A stretch of DNA of 39,528 nt from an uncultured Oscillospiraceae bacterium (GCA_944385535.1 CALWXR010000027.1:1-39528), one strand, 5' to 3'. Shown: positions 12,428-20,158, counted from the first letter of the stretch. Numbers and translations are program-made. Notes: generated by a model not told the origin, from the letters alone.

Positions 12428-12770
12428 CGACACTGGTCTGTAAGCCGGGTTCTGTCTTGACAGCCATCTATCTAGCCCCCTGGTTGCCCAGGGGATCAAG
12501 CCGCCTCCTCGGGACGGCCGGGTCAGCCATATGTCCCTCCACGGCGTTGCTCCGGATAGAGTTTACATCGTAAAACCCATGTCTCCATGGGCCGGGTGCG
12601 CTCTTACCGCACCTTTTCACCCTTACCCCCAATGGGGGCGGTATCTCTCTGTTGCACTTGTCCTGGGGTCACCCCCGGCGGGCGTTACCCGTTATCCTTA
12701 CCCTGTGGAGCCCGGACTTTCCTCATCCTCAGCCTTTCGGCATGAGTCCGCGGCTGTCCGACCTGGTCGC
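12428..12770 (-). ncRNA. rnpB: RNase P RNA, bacterial type A
   Basis: The minus strand reads as the catalytic RNA of ribonuclease P, which removes the 5' leader of tRNA precursors. The 5' conserved block GAGGAAAGTCCGGGCTC lies at 12708-12724 and the 3' block ACAGAACCCGGCTTAC at 12440-12455, both read on the minus strand. The P1 helix can be drawn between CGAC..GGTC at the 5' end and GACC...GTCG at the 3' end, which fixes the boundaries to within a few bases. The length, about 343 nt, suits type A. A promoter at the right distance and a terminator at the 3' end support the call. Long open reading frames across this gene are artefacts. Confidence 0.95.
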
Positions 12771-12776
12771 GGGAAT

Positions 12777-12805
12777 ATTGTACTTCATGAAAGGCAAATT
12801 GTCAA
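12777..12805 (-). promoter_or_regulatory. Promoter for rnpB
   Basis: On the minus strand, a perfect TTGACA (plus coordinates 12800-12805) and TACAAT (12777-12782) are separated by 17 bp. The predicted start at about 12770 coincides with the 5' end of the RNase P RNA deduced from its P1 helix. Confidence 0.88.
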
Positions 12806-12810
12806 ATGTC

Positions 12811-12839
12811 TTGAAAATTCTTTTGGGAAGGGCTATACT
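12811..12839 (+). promoter_or_regulatory. Promoter for murD-ispD-ispF
   Basis: TTGAAA (12811-12816) and TATACT (12834-12839) are spaced 17 bp. The -35 box is only five bases from the -35 box of the divergent rnpB promoter. The predicted leader before murD is about 48 bases. Confidence 0.82.
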
Positions 12840-12893
12840 AATCCCAACGGGCCAAGGAAACCGCTATCCTGCCCGGGAAATGAGGAATTTACA

Positions 12894-14255
12894 ATGAATG
12901 CTGCATTTGACCAATACTTTACTTCCATAAAGGATCAGAAGATTGCCGTCCTGGGTCTGGGGGTCAGTAACCGGCCCCTGGTAAGGCTGCTGCTGGAATT
13001 CGGCTGCCGGGTAACAGGCTGCGACCGCACCCCCCGGGAAAAGCTGGACAAAGAGGTGCTGGAGCTGGAAAAGCTTGGCTGCAAGCTCAGCCTGGGAGAG
13101 GGCTACTTAGACCATGTGGAGGCGGATGTGCTGTTCCGGACCCCCGGCATGCATCCGGGGAACCCGGCCATTCAGGCACTGCGGAATCGGGGGGCACGGG
13201 TCACCAGCGAGATGGAGGTGTTCTTTGAGGTCTGCCCCTGTCCCATCCTTGCGGTCACCGGCTCCGACGGAAAGACTACCACCACCACCCTGATCTCAGA
13301 AATGCTGAAGGCGGAAGGTAAGACTGTCTGGCTGGGAGGCAACATCGGCACCCCCCTGCTGCCTTTGACCCGGCAAATGAAGCAGGAGGACTTGGCGGTG
13401 GTGGAGCTCAGCTCCTTTCAGCTGATGGATATGGTTCGCAGCCCCCAGCGGGCGGTGGTCACCAATCTGGCTCCCAACCATCTGGATATCCACAAGGATA
13501 TGGAAGAATATGTGGACGCCAAGAAGAACATCTTCCGGTATCAGGATGACCGGGGCGTGCTGATTCTGAACGCGGACAATCCCATCACCGCCTCCTTCCG
13601 GGGGAACGGAACCACCCGGTTCTTCTCCCGCCGGGGGGATGCGTATGTGTGTCTGAAGGACGATGTGATTTGCCGGGACGGGAAGCCGGTGCTGCCGGTG
13701 AAAGATATTCTCATCCCCGGGATCCACAACGTGGAAAACTATATGGCGGCCATTGCCGCGGTGGAGGGACTGGTCTGTGACGAAACCATCCGCCATGTGG
13801 CAGCCACCTTCGGCGGTGTGGAGCACCGGATCGAGCTGGTGCGGGTGAAGGACGGGGTTCGGTTCTATAACGACTCCATCGCTTCCAGCCCCAGCCGCAC
13901 CATCGCGGGCCTTCGCAGCTTTTCCGAGAAGGTGATCCTGATCGCCGGGGGATATGACAAGCACATTCCTTACGACGCGCTGGGCCCGGAGATCTGTGCC
14001 CATGTGAAAAAGCTGTTCTTAGGAGGGGCCACCGGGGAGAAGATCCGCGCCGCGGTGGAGCATTGCCCGGCGTATGAACCCAAAAATCTGGAAATCGTGG
14101 ACTGCGGCAGTTTTGAACCGGCGGTTCGGGCGGCGGCAGCGGCGGCACAGCCGGGGGATGTGGTGCTGATGAGTCCCGCCAGCGCCGCCTTTGACCAGTT
14201 TCAGAACTTTATGGTTCGAGGGGAATTCTACAAAACCTTAGTAAAGGAGCTGTAA
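12894..14255 (+). CDS. murD: UDP-N-acetylmuramoyl-L-alanine--D-glutamate ligase
   Basis: This 453-residue cytoplasmic ligase adds D-glutamate to UDP-MurNAc-L-Ala, the second amino acid of the peptidoglycan stem. The N-terminal nucleotide-sugar domain starts with IAVLGLGVSNRPLV. The Mur ligase P-loop is VTGSDGKTTTTTLISEML near residue 120, with Ser in place of the more usual Thr-Asn. The central domain shows NLAPNHLDIHKDMEEY, and the C-terminal domain shows DSIASSPSRTIAGL and SPASAAFDQFQNF. ATG 12894 is chosen because it follows its own promoter and a GAGGAA box; the longer ORF upstream runs through rnpB. ispD follows after two bases, linking wall and isoprenoid (undecaprenyl) precursor synthesis. 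Confidence 0.95.
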   Translation: MNAAFDQYFTSIKDQKIAVLGLGVSNRPLVRLLLEFGCRVTGCDRTPREKLDKEVLELEKLGCKLSLGEGYLDHVEADVLFRTPGMHPGNPAIQALRNRGARVTSEMEVFFEVCPCPILAVTGSDGKTTTTTLISEMLKAEGKTVWLGGNIGTPLLPLTRQMKQEDLAVVELSSFQLMDMVRSPQRAVVTNLAPNHLDIHKDMEEYVDAKKNIFRYQDDRGVLILNADNPITASFRGNGTTRFFSRRGDAYVCLKDDVICRDGKPVLPVKDILIPGIHNVENYMAAIAAVEGLVCDETIRHVAATFGGVEHRIELVRVKDGVRFYNDSIASSPSRTIAGLRSFSEKVILIAGGYDKHIPYDALGPEICAHVKKLFLGGATGEKIRAAVEHCPAYEPKNLEIVDCGSFEPAVRAAAAAAQPGDVVLMSPASAAFDQFQNFMVRGEFYKTLVKEL

Positions 14256-14257
14256 GC

Positions 14258-14971
14258 ATGGAGAAAATCACCAAGCCTATGCGGCGGCTGCTTCCGCTGA
14301 AAAAATGCGGGGCGGTGATCGTGGCCGCCGGTTCCGCCTCCCGAATGGGAGGGATCGACAAGGTGATGGCCCAGCTTCTGGGAGAGCCGATGATCCGGCG
14401 CACTGTCCGGGCCTTTCAGGACTGTGAGGCGGTGTCGGAGATCGTCATCGTTACCCGGGAGGATCTGATTCTGCCCATCACCGGCCTTTGCGAGGACATG
14501 GACAAGGTGAAGGCAGTGGTAGCAGGGGGCAAGAGCCGCCAGGAGTCCGTCCATCTGGGTCTGAACGCCCTGTCCAAGGGGATCCAGCTGGCGGCGATTC
14601 ACGACGGCGCCCGGCCGCTCATCACCTGGCAGGTCATCGACCGGGTTATTCGGGCGGCCAACACCTATGGAGCCGCCGCCCCGGCCATTCCGGTGAAGGA
14701 CACCATCAAGGTGGTGGAGGGCCGGGTGGTGAAGGCTACCCCTGACCGGGAAACCCTGTTCGCCGTACAGACCCCCCAGGTCTTTGACTATGATCTGCTT
14801 CGGGGCGCTCTGAAAAAGGCGGAGACGGATGGAGCGTCAGTCACCGACGACTGCTCCGCTGTGGAACGAATGGGCATGACCGTGAAGATCGTAGAGGGGG
14901 ACGAGCGGAACATCAAGGTCACCACCCCCATGGATCTGAAGATTGCCCAAATGCTGCTGGAGGAACTGTAA
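14258..14971 (+). CDS. ispD: 2-C-methyl-D-erythritol 4-phosphate cytidylyltransferase
   Basis: This 237-residue enzyme of the MEP isoprenoid pathway joins CTP and methylerythritol phosphate to CDP-methylerythritol. The nucleotide-binding motif [14 protein letters not shown] begins at residue 22, and [23 protein letters not shown] and [11 protein letters not shown] follow in family order, ending in [18 protein letters not shown]. It has an N-terminal extension of about 15 residues before the first strand. There is no strong ribosome binding site, and it starts two bases after the murD stop, suggesting translational coupling. Its stop overlaps the ispF start by one base, so the two consecutive MEP enzymes are coupled. 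Confidence 0.96.
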   Translation: MEKITKPMRRLLPLKKCGAVIVAAGSASRMGGIDKVMAQLLGEPMIRRTVRAFQDCEAVSEIVIVTREDLILPITGLCEDMDKVKAVVAGGKSRQESVHLGLNALSKGIQLAAIHDGARPLITWQVIDRVIRAANTYGAAAPAIPVKDTIKVVEGRVVKATPDRETLFAVQTPQVFDYDLLRGALKKAETDGASVTDDCSAVERMGMTVKIVEGDERNIKVTTPMDLKIAQMLLEEL

Positions 14972-15441
14972 TGAGAATCGGACATGGATACGACGTACAC
15001 CGGCTGACAGAGGGCCGGGAGCTGATCCTGGGCGGGGTGAAGATCGATTATCCCTTGGGGCTGCTGGGCCATTCTGACGCGGATGTGCTGCTCCACGCGG
15101 TATCCGACGCTCTGCTGGGGGCGGCGGGCCTGGGGGACATCGGCCGCCATTTTCCCGACACGGATCCTAAGTACAAGGGGGCGGACTCTTTGAAGCTGCT
15201 GGAAATCGTGGGGGAAAAGGTGAAGGCCGCCGGTTATCGGGTGAGCAACATCGATGTGATCATGATCGCCCAAAAGCCAAAGCTGAAGGATCACATCGGA
15301 AAGATGGAGGAAAACATTGCCGCCGCGGTGGGGATCGCCCCTTCCCGGGTGAATGTAAAGGCAACCACGGAAGAAAAGCTGGGCTTTACCGGCGATGGAT
15401 CCGGCATGGCCTGCCACGCGGTATGCCTGCTGGAGGAATAA
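14971..15441 (+). CDS. ispF: 2-C-methyl-D-erythritol 2,4-cyclodiphosphate synthase
   Basis: This 156-residue MEP-pathway enzyme cyclises CDP-methylerythritol phosphate with loss of CMP and works as a zinc-binding homotrimer. The metal ligands are visible in GYDVHRL (residues 5-11) and in [18 protein letters not shown]. The hydrophobic-cavity block [11 protein letters not shown] and the closing [23 protein letters not shown] are intact. The start overlaps the ispD stop (TAATG). The intermediate step, ispE, is not in this window. A foldback element begins immediately after the TAA, and the last four bases of the gene (ATAA, 15438-15441) are duplicated on its far side, so the insertion just missed the coding sequence. 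Confidence 0.97.
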   Translation: MRIGHGYDVHRLTEGRELILGGVKIDYPLGLLGHSDADVLLHAVSDALLGAAGLGDIGRHFPDTDPKYKGADSLKLLEIVGEKVKAAGYRVSNIDVIMIAQKPKLKDHIGKMEENIAAAVGIAPSRVNVKATTEEKLGFTGDGSGMACHAVCLLEE

Positions 15442-15603
15442 GGAACCTCTGAATAAATCGTCTTTAGCTGAATGCCGGATCTTTTGCCCCATCCGTGCAG
15501 CTGACAAAAGCGGGAAATACATACAGTATTCCTCCGCTTTTTGAACTTTCGCCTGCGCCAAAATCTCTCGGCATCAGCGCTTGCCGATTTAATCAGAGCT
15601 TCC
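15442..15603. mobile_element. MITE-like foldback element, 162 bp
   Basis: The left end GGAACCTCTGAATAAATCG (15442-15460) is an inverted repeat of the right end CGATTTAATCAGAGCTTCC (15585-15603), with 17 of 19 positions matching. Symmetry continues inward: GCTGAATGCCG near 15467 mirrors CGGCATCAGC near 15570, CAAAAGCGG near 15505 mirrors CCGCTTTTTG near 15534, and the centre (about 15513-15531) is nearly palindromic. A direct repeat ATAA flanks the element (15438-15441 and 15604-15607), as expected for a target-site duplication. It encodes no transposase, so it would need one supplied elsewhere. Any short ORF called inside it should be ignored. Confidence 0.8.
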
Positions 15604-15613
15604 ATAAAACCAC

Positions 15614-15635
15614 TCGGACGCCCTTGGGCGTCCGA
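15614..15635. repeat. Perfect 10-bp-arm hairpin upstream of the sigma gene
   Basis: TCGGACGCCC and GGGCGTCCGA are separated by TT and followed by AAAAAATTAATTTT. It may be the original ispF terminator pushed downstream by the foldback element, but the sequence that follows starts with A rather than T, so terminator function is uncertain. Confidence 0.5.
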
Positions 15636-15650
15636 AAAAATTAATTTTGG

Positions 15651-15677
15651 TGAGACAAAACAGGCGCTTCACGCGTC
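15651..15677 (+). promoter_or_regulatory. Candidate ECF-type promoter
   Basis: TGAGAC (15651-15656) and CGTC (15674-15677), 17 bases apart, resemble the TGAAAC/CGTC elements of Bacillus extracytoplasmic-function sigma factors. It lies 35 bases upstream of an ECF sigma gene, which would fit autoregulation. The match is short and not decisive. Confidence 0.4.
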
Positions 15678-15711
15678 TTATAGACAGGAAGATACAGAAG
15701 GAGGCAGTGCC

Positions 15712-16158
15712 ATGGATGTTCAGTACTTATTTGAATCCTACCGGAATGACGTCTACCGGTTGGCTTTAAACTATACCCGCAATCCCCAGGAAGCGGAGGA
15801 TGTATGCCAGACAGTTTTTTTGAAGCTGATGGAGCAAACCCGGATCCGGCCCGGAAAGGAAAAAGCCTGGCTGATGCAGGTGACCGCCAATGAGTGCCGG
15901 AGTTTGCTCCGGTCCCACTGGTGGAAAACCACCGTTCCCCTGAACGAGACCATTCTCGCTGACGGGCCGGAGGTGGATGAGACCTTGCAGGCGCTGAGCA
16001 GGCTGAAGCCGGAATACCGGGCGGTGCTGTATCTGTACTACTACGAGGGCTACAGCACCGAGGACATTGCCAGGATCATGAAGATCTCCGGCAGCACCGT
16101 GCGCACCCGGCTGGAGCGGGGCAGGAACCGATTGAGAAACATGTTACAGGAGGGCTGA
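15712..16158 (+). CDS. ECF-type RNA polymerase sigma factor
   Basis: This 148-residue protein is a small sigma-70 family factor of the extracytoplasmic-function group. Region 2 is visible at residues about 5-70 (YRNDVYRLALNYTRNPQEAEDVCQ, with the conserved acidic EAED-V-Q and F-K-L core-binding pattern), and region 4 at about 95-145 (YRAVLYLYYYEGYSTEDIAR then GSTVRTRLERGRNRLR, the helix-turn-helix). ATG 15712 has AAGGAGG at 15697-15703; an upstream in-frame ATG at 15541 lies inside the foldback element. The membrane protein that follows after three bases is the likely anti-sigma or sensor. The regulon and signal are unknown. A candidate ECF promoter precedes the gene. Confidence 0.9.
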   Translation: MDVQYLFESYRNDVYRLALNYTRNPQEAEDVCQTVFLKLMEQTRIRPGKEKAWLMQVTANECRSLLRSHWWKTTVPLNETILADGPEVDETLQALSRLKPEYRAVLYLYYYEGYSTEDIARIMKISGSTVRTRLERGRNRLRNMLQEG

Positions 16159-16161
16159 ACC

Positions 16162-17250
16162 ATGAAAGAACGGTTGAGAAATGCGTATGACCAGATGAAA
16201 ATGCCCGATGACTGCGCCCGGCGTATTGAGCGGGCCATGAAAGAAAAGGCGCAGGGGACGGACGGACGCTACACCATGAAGGCAGCCGCGCCCCGCCGGG
16301 GTGGCTGGAAGGCAGCGGCGGCCCTGGCCTGCCTGGTGGTGGCGGTGTCGGTGGGAGGAAGCTTTCTGCTTCGTGACAGGGGTACCCAGCCCCAGTTTTC
16401 CGCGGACCCGGATCCCCAGTCGGCTGTGACGACGGGACAGCTGGCAGTGGAGGAAACCGGAGAAGATCCGGCCGCTACGGTTGAATTTTTGGACTACGGG
16501 ATCTGCTTTTCCTATCCGGACCACTGGAAGGAGGAAACCCAGCAGAATGAGGACGGGGGCGTGAACGCCTTCTACGATCAGGATCTGGGCATGACCGTGT
16601 TCTCCCTGGAGCGCAGCGAGGCCTGGCTGGTGGATCTGAGCCTGGAGGAAGCGGAATATCAGGATCAAATCTCCCAGCAGTATACCAGCGGCGTGCTGCT
16701 GGAGCTGTCGAAAACCACGGTGGGCGGCATGGACGCCAACAAGCTGACCTTTGCCTACGAGGAAAGCGGAGAAAGCCGGATGGCTACCCGGTACGATGTG
16801 GTTGCCAACCAGGTAGGCTACCGGTTTACCTACTACCATCCCCAGCAAGGCTCCGCCAGCCTGGATCAGGAGGTGGAGGCGTTGATGGCCACAGTTCAGT
16901 TTGAGGGTCAGCCGGAAGAAACAACCGACCAGACGCAGGCTGCTTTGGAGGATGGGCCCCAGGATGTGGCGAAGGTCTTTGCCGCCGCCTACTTTGCCGG
17001 AGATCCGGAAGCTATGCAGTTGTTTCTTTCCCAGGACTTTGACCAGCTGCTGGAGGGCTATCCCATGGACGGCACCAAGGTGAACATCCAACAGCTTCGG
17101 GGCCTGGAAAACGACACCCAGGAAACCGAGGGCTACATCGGCGTGGTGTTCCTGGAAAGCGAAGAAGCCGACTCCTTCACCACCCTTTCCCTGGATATGG
17201 TGAAAGAAGGGGACGAGTGGAAGATACGCTATTACGGACTGGAGAAGTAA
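16162..17250 (+). CDS. Membrane-anchored probable anti-sigma/sensor protein
   Basis: This 362-residue protein has a short, basic cytoplasmic N-terminus (residues 1-50, with MKERLRNAYDQMKMPDDCAR), one transmembrane helix at about 51-70 and an acidic extracytoplasmic part. After a Gln/Asp/Pro-rich linker, one domain begins near residue 110 (GICFSYPDHWKEE) and a second near 265-362 (AKVFAAAYFAGDPEAMQLFL...EWKIRYYGLEK) resembling an NTF2/DUF4878-type fold by pattern. It is encoded three bases after an ECF sigma gene, the usual position of the partner that holds the sigma factor at the membrane. I do not recognise a named family for the extracellular part, so the anti-sigma role is inferred from topology and position. 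Confidence 0.7.
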   Translation: MKERLRNAYDQMKMPDDCARRIERAMKEKAQGTDGRYTMKAAAPRRGGWKAAAALACLVVAVSVGGSFLLRDRGTQPQFSADPDPQSAVTTGQLAVEETGEDPAATVEFLDYGICFSYPDHWKEETQQNEDGGVNAFYDQDLGMTVFSLERSEAWLVDLSLEEAEYQDQISQQYTSGVLLELSKTTVGGMDANKLTFAYEESGESRMATRYDVVANQVGYRFTYYHPQQGSASLDQEVEALMATVQFEGQPEETTDQTQAALEDGPQDVAKVFAAAYFAGDPEAMQLFLSQDFDQLLEGYPMDGTKVNIQQLRGLENDTQETEGYIGVVFLESEEADSFTTLSLDMVKEGDEWKIRYYGLEK

Positions 17251-17256
17251 ACATTT

Positions 17257-17286
17257 CCCCCTGCGGACCGCAGGGGGATGCTTTTT
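17257..17286 (+). terminator. Terminator between anti-sigma and KDG kinase genes
   Basis: CCCCCTGCG (17257-17265) pairs perfectly with CGCAGGGGG (17269-17277) with a 3-base loop, followed by ATGC and a run of five T (17282-17286). It ends the sigma operon and lies between two converging genes. On the minus side the tail is less T-rich. Confidence 0.9.
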
Positions 17287-17291
17287 GGATA

Positions 17292-18380
17292 TCAGCGCTT
17301 AATGTCGAAGTTCATGTTCATGATTTCCTTGATGGCTCCGGCGTCGTCGGTGATGTTGGCGTCGCCGTGGATGGTGTGCTTGATGACGGAACTGGCCACC
17401 GCGAAGTTGATCATGTCCATAGGTTTATAGGAGCGCATCATGGCATAGATCAGGCCGCTGGCGAAGGCGTCGCCGCCGCCTACCCGGTCCAAGATGTTGA
17501 AGGTAAAGAGCTTACTTTCAAAGGTATGGTTTTGGTACCACATAAAGGCCTTCAGGCTGTTTTGAGAGCCGGAGTGGACATAGCGCACATGCCGGGCGAT
17601 GCACTGGATATTGGGATAGCGCTCAATGAAATGCTGGAATACCTCGTCCTGGGCCTCGTAGCTGGGCTGCAGGGGAACGCCGTCCTTCCAGTCGCCCTTG
17701 CTGTGGTCGTTTTCATCCTTCCACAGATGGTAAGGCTCGATGCCCAGCAGCACATCCACGTAAGGCAGACACAAGGTGCAGTAATCCCGGGCCTGCTCCC
17801 AGGTCCACAGCTTGGAACGGAAGTTGCCGTCGAAGCTGGTGGTCAGCCCCAATTCCTTGGCGGTTTTCAGGCAGTTTAAGATGAAGTCCGCGCAGCCCTG
17901 GCACAGGGCCGGGGTGATGCCGGACACGTGGAGCCAGGTAAAGCCCTCCAGCAGGGCGGGGATATCCACCTTGCTCAGGTCATACTCGGTGATGGCGGAG
18001 TGCTTCCGGTCGTAGGTGACCTTGCTGGCCCGAATGCCGTAACCGGTTTCCAGATAGTAAGTACCCAGCCGGTGGGTGGGCGTCTCCTCCGGGGTGGACA
18101 GGATCACCGGGGTGCAGTGGACGTCGTTGGAGCGGAGCATCCGGATGGCGCTTTTGCCGATGGAGTTGTTGGGCACCACGGAAAAGAAGGTAGAGTCGAT
18201 GCCCAGGTTGGCCAGAGCCAGGGCGATGTTGGCCTCGCTGCCGCCGTAGGTGGCCTCGAATTCGTTGGCCATGCGGATCTTCTGGTAGTTGGGCGGGGTC
18301 AGCCGGAGCATGATCTCGCCGATGGTGATGAATTTATGATTGCTTTTCGGATTGGTCAGCAGGGGGTTATGGTGTTCCAT
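17292..18380 (-). CDS. kdgK: 2-dehydro-3-deoxygluconate kinase, PfkB family
   Basis: This 362-residue sugar kinase of the PfkB/ribokinase family most resembles KDG kinases, which phosphorylate 2-keto-3-deoxygluconate in hexuronate (pectin, glucuronide) and modified Entner-Doudoroff breakdown. The substrate side starts with FITIGEIMLRLTPP and contains the YGGSEANIALALANLG signature. The catalytic and anion-hole motif is DRVGGGDAFASGLIYAM near residues 312-328, with the base Asp in GGGDAF. ATG at 18380 has a perfect AAGGAGG box on the minus strand. The gene is alone, without kdgA or uronate genes nearby, and has a long leader. Specificity within the PfkB family is the main uncertainty. Confidence 0.85.
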   Translation of the reverse strand: MEHHNPLLTNPKSNHKFITIGEIMLRLTPPNYQKIRMANEFEATYGGSEANIALALANLGIDSTFFSVVPNNSIGKSAIRMLRSNDVHCTPVILSTPEETPTHRLGTYYLETGYGIRASKVTYDRKHSAITEYDLSKVDIPALLEGFTWLHVSGITPALCQGCADFILNCLKTAKELGLTTSFDGNFRSKLWTWEQARDYCTLCLPYVDVLLGIEPYHLWKDENDHSKGDWKDGVPLQPSYEAQDEVFQHFIERYPNIQCIARHVRYVHSGSQNSLKAFMWYQNHTFESKLFTFNILDRVGGGDAFASGLIYAMMRSYKPMDMINFAVASSVIKHTIHGDANITDDAGAIKEIMNMNFDIKR

Positions 18381-18778
18381 GGTGTGCCTCCTTAAAATTA
18401 ATTTTTATTTAGTCGTTTGCAAAATTCAAAAAACCTTGAAAATCAAGTGCTTTCGCCATGAGCAGTAGCGGCTTTTTCTCCGCTCTCCGCACCTTGTCAT
18501 CGGCAAAAGAGTTTTACAATTTCCTTTTGTAGCCAACAGAAATTTTCTCCTCAATGAGGGGATTGACGTGAAAATTTCTATTCGATTTTCATTTTTTCTG
18601 ACTTTTACAATCGCCTAATTAATTTTTATTCATTATACGACAAGAATACGTGAAATTCAATAGAGAAAAAAGAAAAGATAACAGAAAAACTAGGGATAAT
18701 TACCAGTTTGCTGTCGAAGGAGGAAATAAGCGCACGGAAATTTCTTCTCGGGCATAGATTGAGCCGGGAGGTTTTCGT
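18381..18778. promoter_or_regulatory. 398-bp divergent intergenic region with kdgK leader
   Basis: This AT-rich spacer holds no gene. The minus-strand kdgK promoter is at 18632-18660, which gives a leader of about 245 bases. The leader contains an inverted repeat (AGAAATTTTC...GAAAATTTCT on the minus strand, about 18537-18581, with an inner CCTCATTGAGG) and a small hairpin CTTGATTTTCAAG followed by GTTTTTT (about 18430-18447) that resembles a weak attenuator. The 14-mer AATTAATTTTTATT occurs at 18396-18409 and again at 18617-18630, bracketing the leader. No convincing plus-strand promoter was seen for the DUF3343 gene; GATAAT at 18695-18700 lacks a good -35. Confidence 0.5.
18632..18660 (-). 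promoter_or_regulatory. Promoter for kdgK
   Basis: Read on the minus strand, TTGAAT (plus 18655-18660) and a perfect TATAAT (18632-18637) are spaced 17 bp. The 14-mer repeat AATTAATTTTTATT lies right at the expected transcription start. Confidence 0.78.
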
Positions 18779-19033
18779 ATGAAAGTATATTATATCACCT
18801 TCCGCTCGGTGACCTTCGCCCAGCGGGGGGAGAAGCTATTGAATCAAAACGGGATCCGCTGCACCCTCCGGCGAACCCCGAAATGGATGGAGGAACAGGG
18901 CTGCGGCTACAGCCTGAGCATCCGCACCCAGGATATTTTTCCTGCCGTAACCATGCTGCGGGAGAATCAGGTGCCAATGCGCAAGGTGTACAGCCAGCGC
19001 CCGGACGGACAGTTGGAGGAATTGACAGTATGA
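18779..19033 (+). CDS. DUF3343 protein, putative Se/S carrier-like
   Basis: This 84-residue protein matches the DUF3343 family, small proteins often labelled putative Se/S carriers because of their neighbours. It begins MKVYYITFRSVTFAQRGEKLL and has a Cys at 28 and the conserved GCGYSL with Cys 42, the likely sulfur- or selenium-binding residue. GGGAGG precedes ATG 18779 by about seven bases. Its stop overlaps the start of the downstream desulfurase (ATGA), so the two are made together. The carrier role, taking persulfide or perselenide from that enzyme, is inferred from this coupling and from the family context, not shown directly. Confidence 0.8.
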   Translation: MKVYYITFRSVTFAQRGEKLLNQNGIRCTLRRTPKWMEEQGCGYSLSIRTQDIFPAVTMLRENQVPMRKVYSQRPDGQLEELTV

Positions 19034-20139
19034 TCTACTTGGACAATGGGGCCACTTCCTTCCACAAGCCCCCCTCTGTTTACCGGGCGGTGGAGCGGGC
19101 TATGCTGACCTGCGCCAACCCGGGGCGGGGAGGCTACCGGGCCGCCATGGCGGCGGCGGAGACGGTTTATCAGTGCCGGGAGGAGGGGGCGAAGCTGTTT
19201 GACTGCCAACCGGAACAGGTGGCGCTGACCACCAGCTGCACACACGGACTGAACATTGCCATAAGATCCCTGATCCGTCCCGGGGACCGGGTGGTGATCT
19301 CCGGGTTTGAGCACAACGCGGTGACCAGGCCCCTCCACGCCCTGGGGGCGCAGGTGACGGTGGCGGGCCGCAGGCTCTTTGATTGGGAGGATACGCTGGA
19401 AAGCTTTGAAAGGGCCCTGTCCGCCGGGGCGGAGGCGGCGGTATTCACCCACGTTTCCAATGTGTTCGGCTATATTCTGCCGGTGGAGGAACTGGCGGCC
19501 ATGTGCCGGGACAGGAATATTCCCTTTATCATCGATGCGGCCCAATCCGCCGGGAGTCTGCCGGTCAGCCTGGAAAAGCTGGGGGCGGACTTCATTGCCA
19601 TGCCGGGGCACAAGGGACTGCTGGGGCCCCAGGGCACCGGGCTGCTGCTTTGCGGGAATGAGGCCCGGCCTTTGCTGTTTGGCGGCACGGGCAGCGATTC
19701 CATCAACCAGGATATGCCATCCTACCTGCCGGATCGGCTAGAGGCGGGAACCTTAAACGTGCCGGGTTACGGGGGACTGGCGGCGGGAATGGCCTATGTC
19801 CGAAGGGTGGGCCCGGAGAAAATCTTCCGCCGGGAACACCGCCAGACGATCCTGTGCGCCCAGGGACTGGAGAGGCTGGGAATGGCGGTGTTTTCCGGCC
19901 CCCATCAGGCCGGGACGGTGTCCTTCCTGCCGGGAATGGACTGCGAGGAAGCGGCACAAAAGCTGGCAGACCAGGGCTTTGCCCTCCGGGCGGGGCTTCA
20001 CTGCGCTCCTCTGGCCCACGAAAGCGCCGGCACCCTTACCTCCGGGACGGTGCGCCTCAGCTTCGGCCAGGACGCGGCCTTCAGCCAGACACAGGCTGTT
20101 TTACGTGCCGCATCCAAATTACCCCGGTTTCGGCAATAA
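19030..20139 (+). CDS. Cysteine desulfurase-like class V aminotransferase
   Basis: This 369-residue PLP enzyme belongs to the class V aminotransferase fold and resembles the EF2568-type (TIGR01977) cysteine desulfurase group rather than the main NifS/IscS. It starts MIYLDNGATSFHKPP. The PLP site has TSCTHGLNIAI, the aspartate in FIIDAAQSAG, and the Schiff-base Lys195 in MPGHKGLLGPQGTG. The candidate catalytic Cys325 is in GLHCAPLAHE. Such enzymes release sulfur or selenium from cysteine or selenocysteine. The true start is ATG 19030, overlapping the DUF3343 stop. No selD, selA or molybdenum hydroxylase gene is in the window, so the acceptor is unknown. Confidence 0.87.
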   Translation: MIYLDNGATSFHKPPSVYRAVERAMLTCANPGRGGYRAAMAAAETVYQCREEGAKLFDCQPEQVALTTSCTHGLNIAIRSLIRPGDRVVISGFEHNAVTRPLHALGAQVTVAGRRLFDWEDTLESFERALSAGAEAAVFTHVSNVFGYILPVEELAAMCRDRNIPFIIDAAQSAGSLPVSLEKLGADFIAMPGHKGLLGPQGTGLLLCGNEARPLLFGGTGSDSINQDMPSYLPDRLEAGTLNVPGYGGLAAGMAYVRRVGPEKIFRREHRQTILCAQGLERLGMAVFSGPHQAGTVSFLPGMDCEEAAQKLADQGFALRAGLHCAPLAHESAGTLTSGTVRLSFGQDAAFSQTQAVLRAASKLPRFRQ

Positions 20140-20158
20140 TTTTTTTACACAATGGCTA

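Noticed and set aside
12531..12893. Upstream in-frame extension of murD
   Set aside because: It runs through the RNase P RNA and both promoters; the Mur ligase homology starts at 12894.
15541..15711. N-terminal extension of the sigma factor, and a minus-strand ORF (15291-15605) starting in the same place
   Set aside because: Both come from translating the foldback element; the sigma ribosome binding site and homology begin at 15697-15712.
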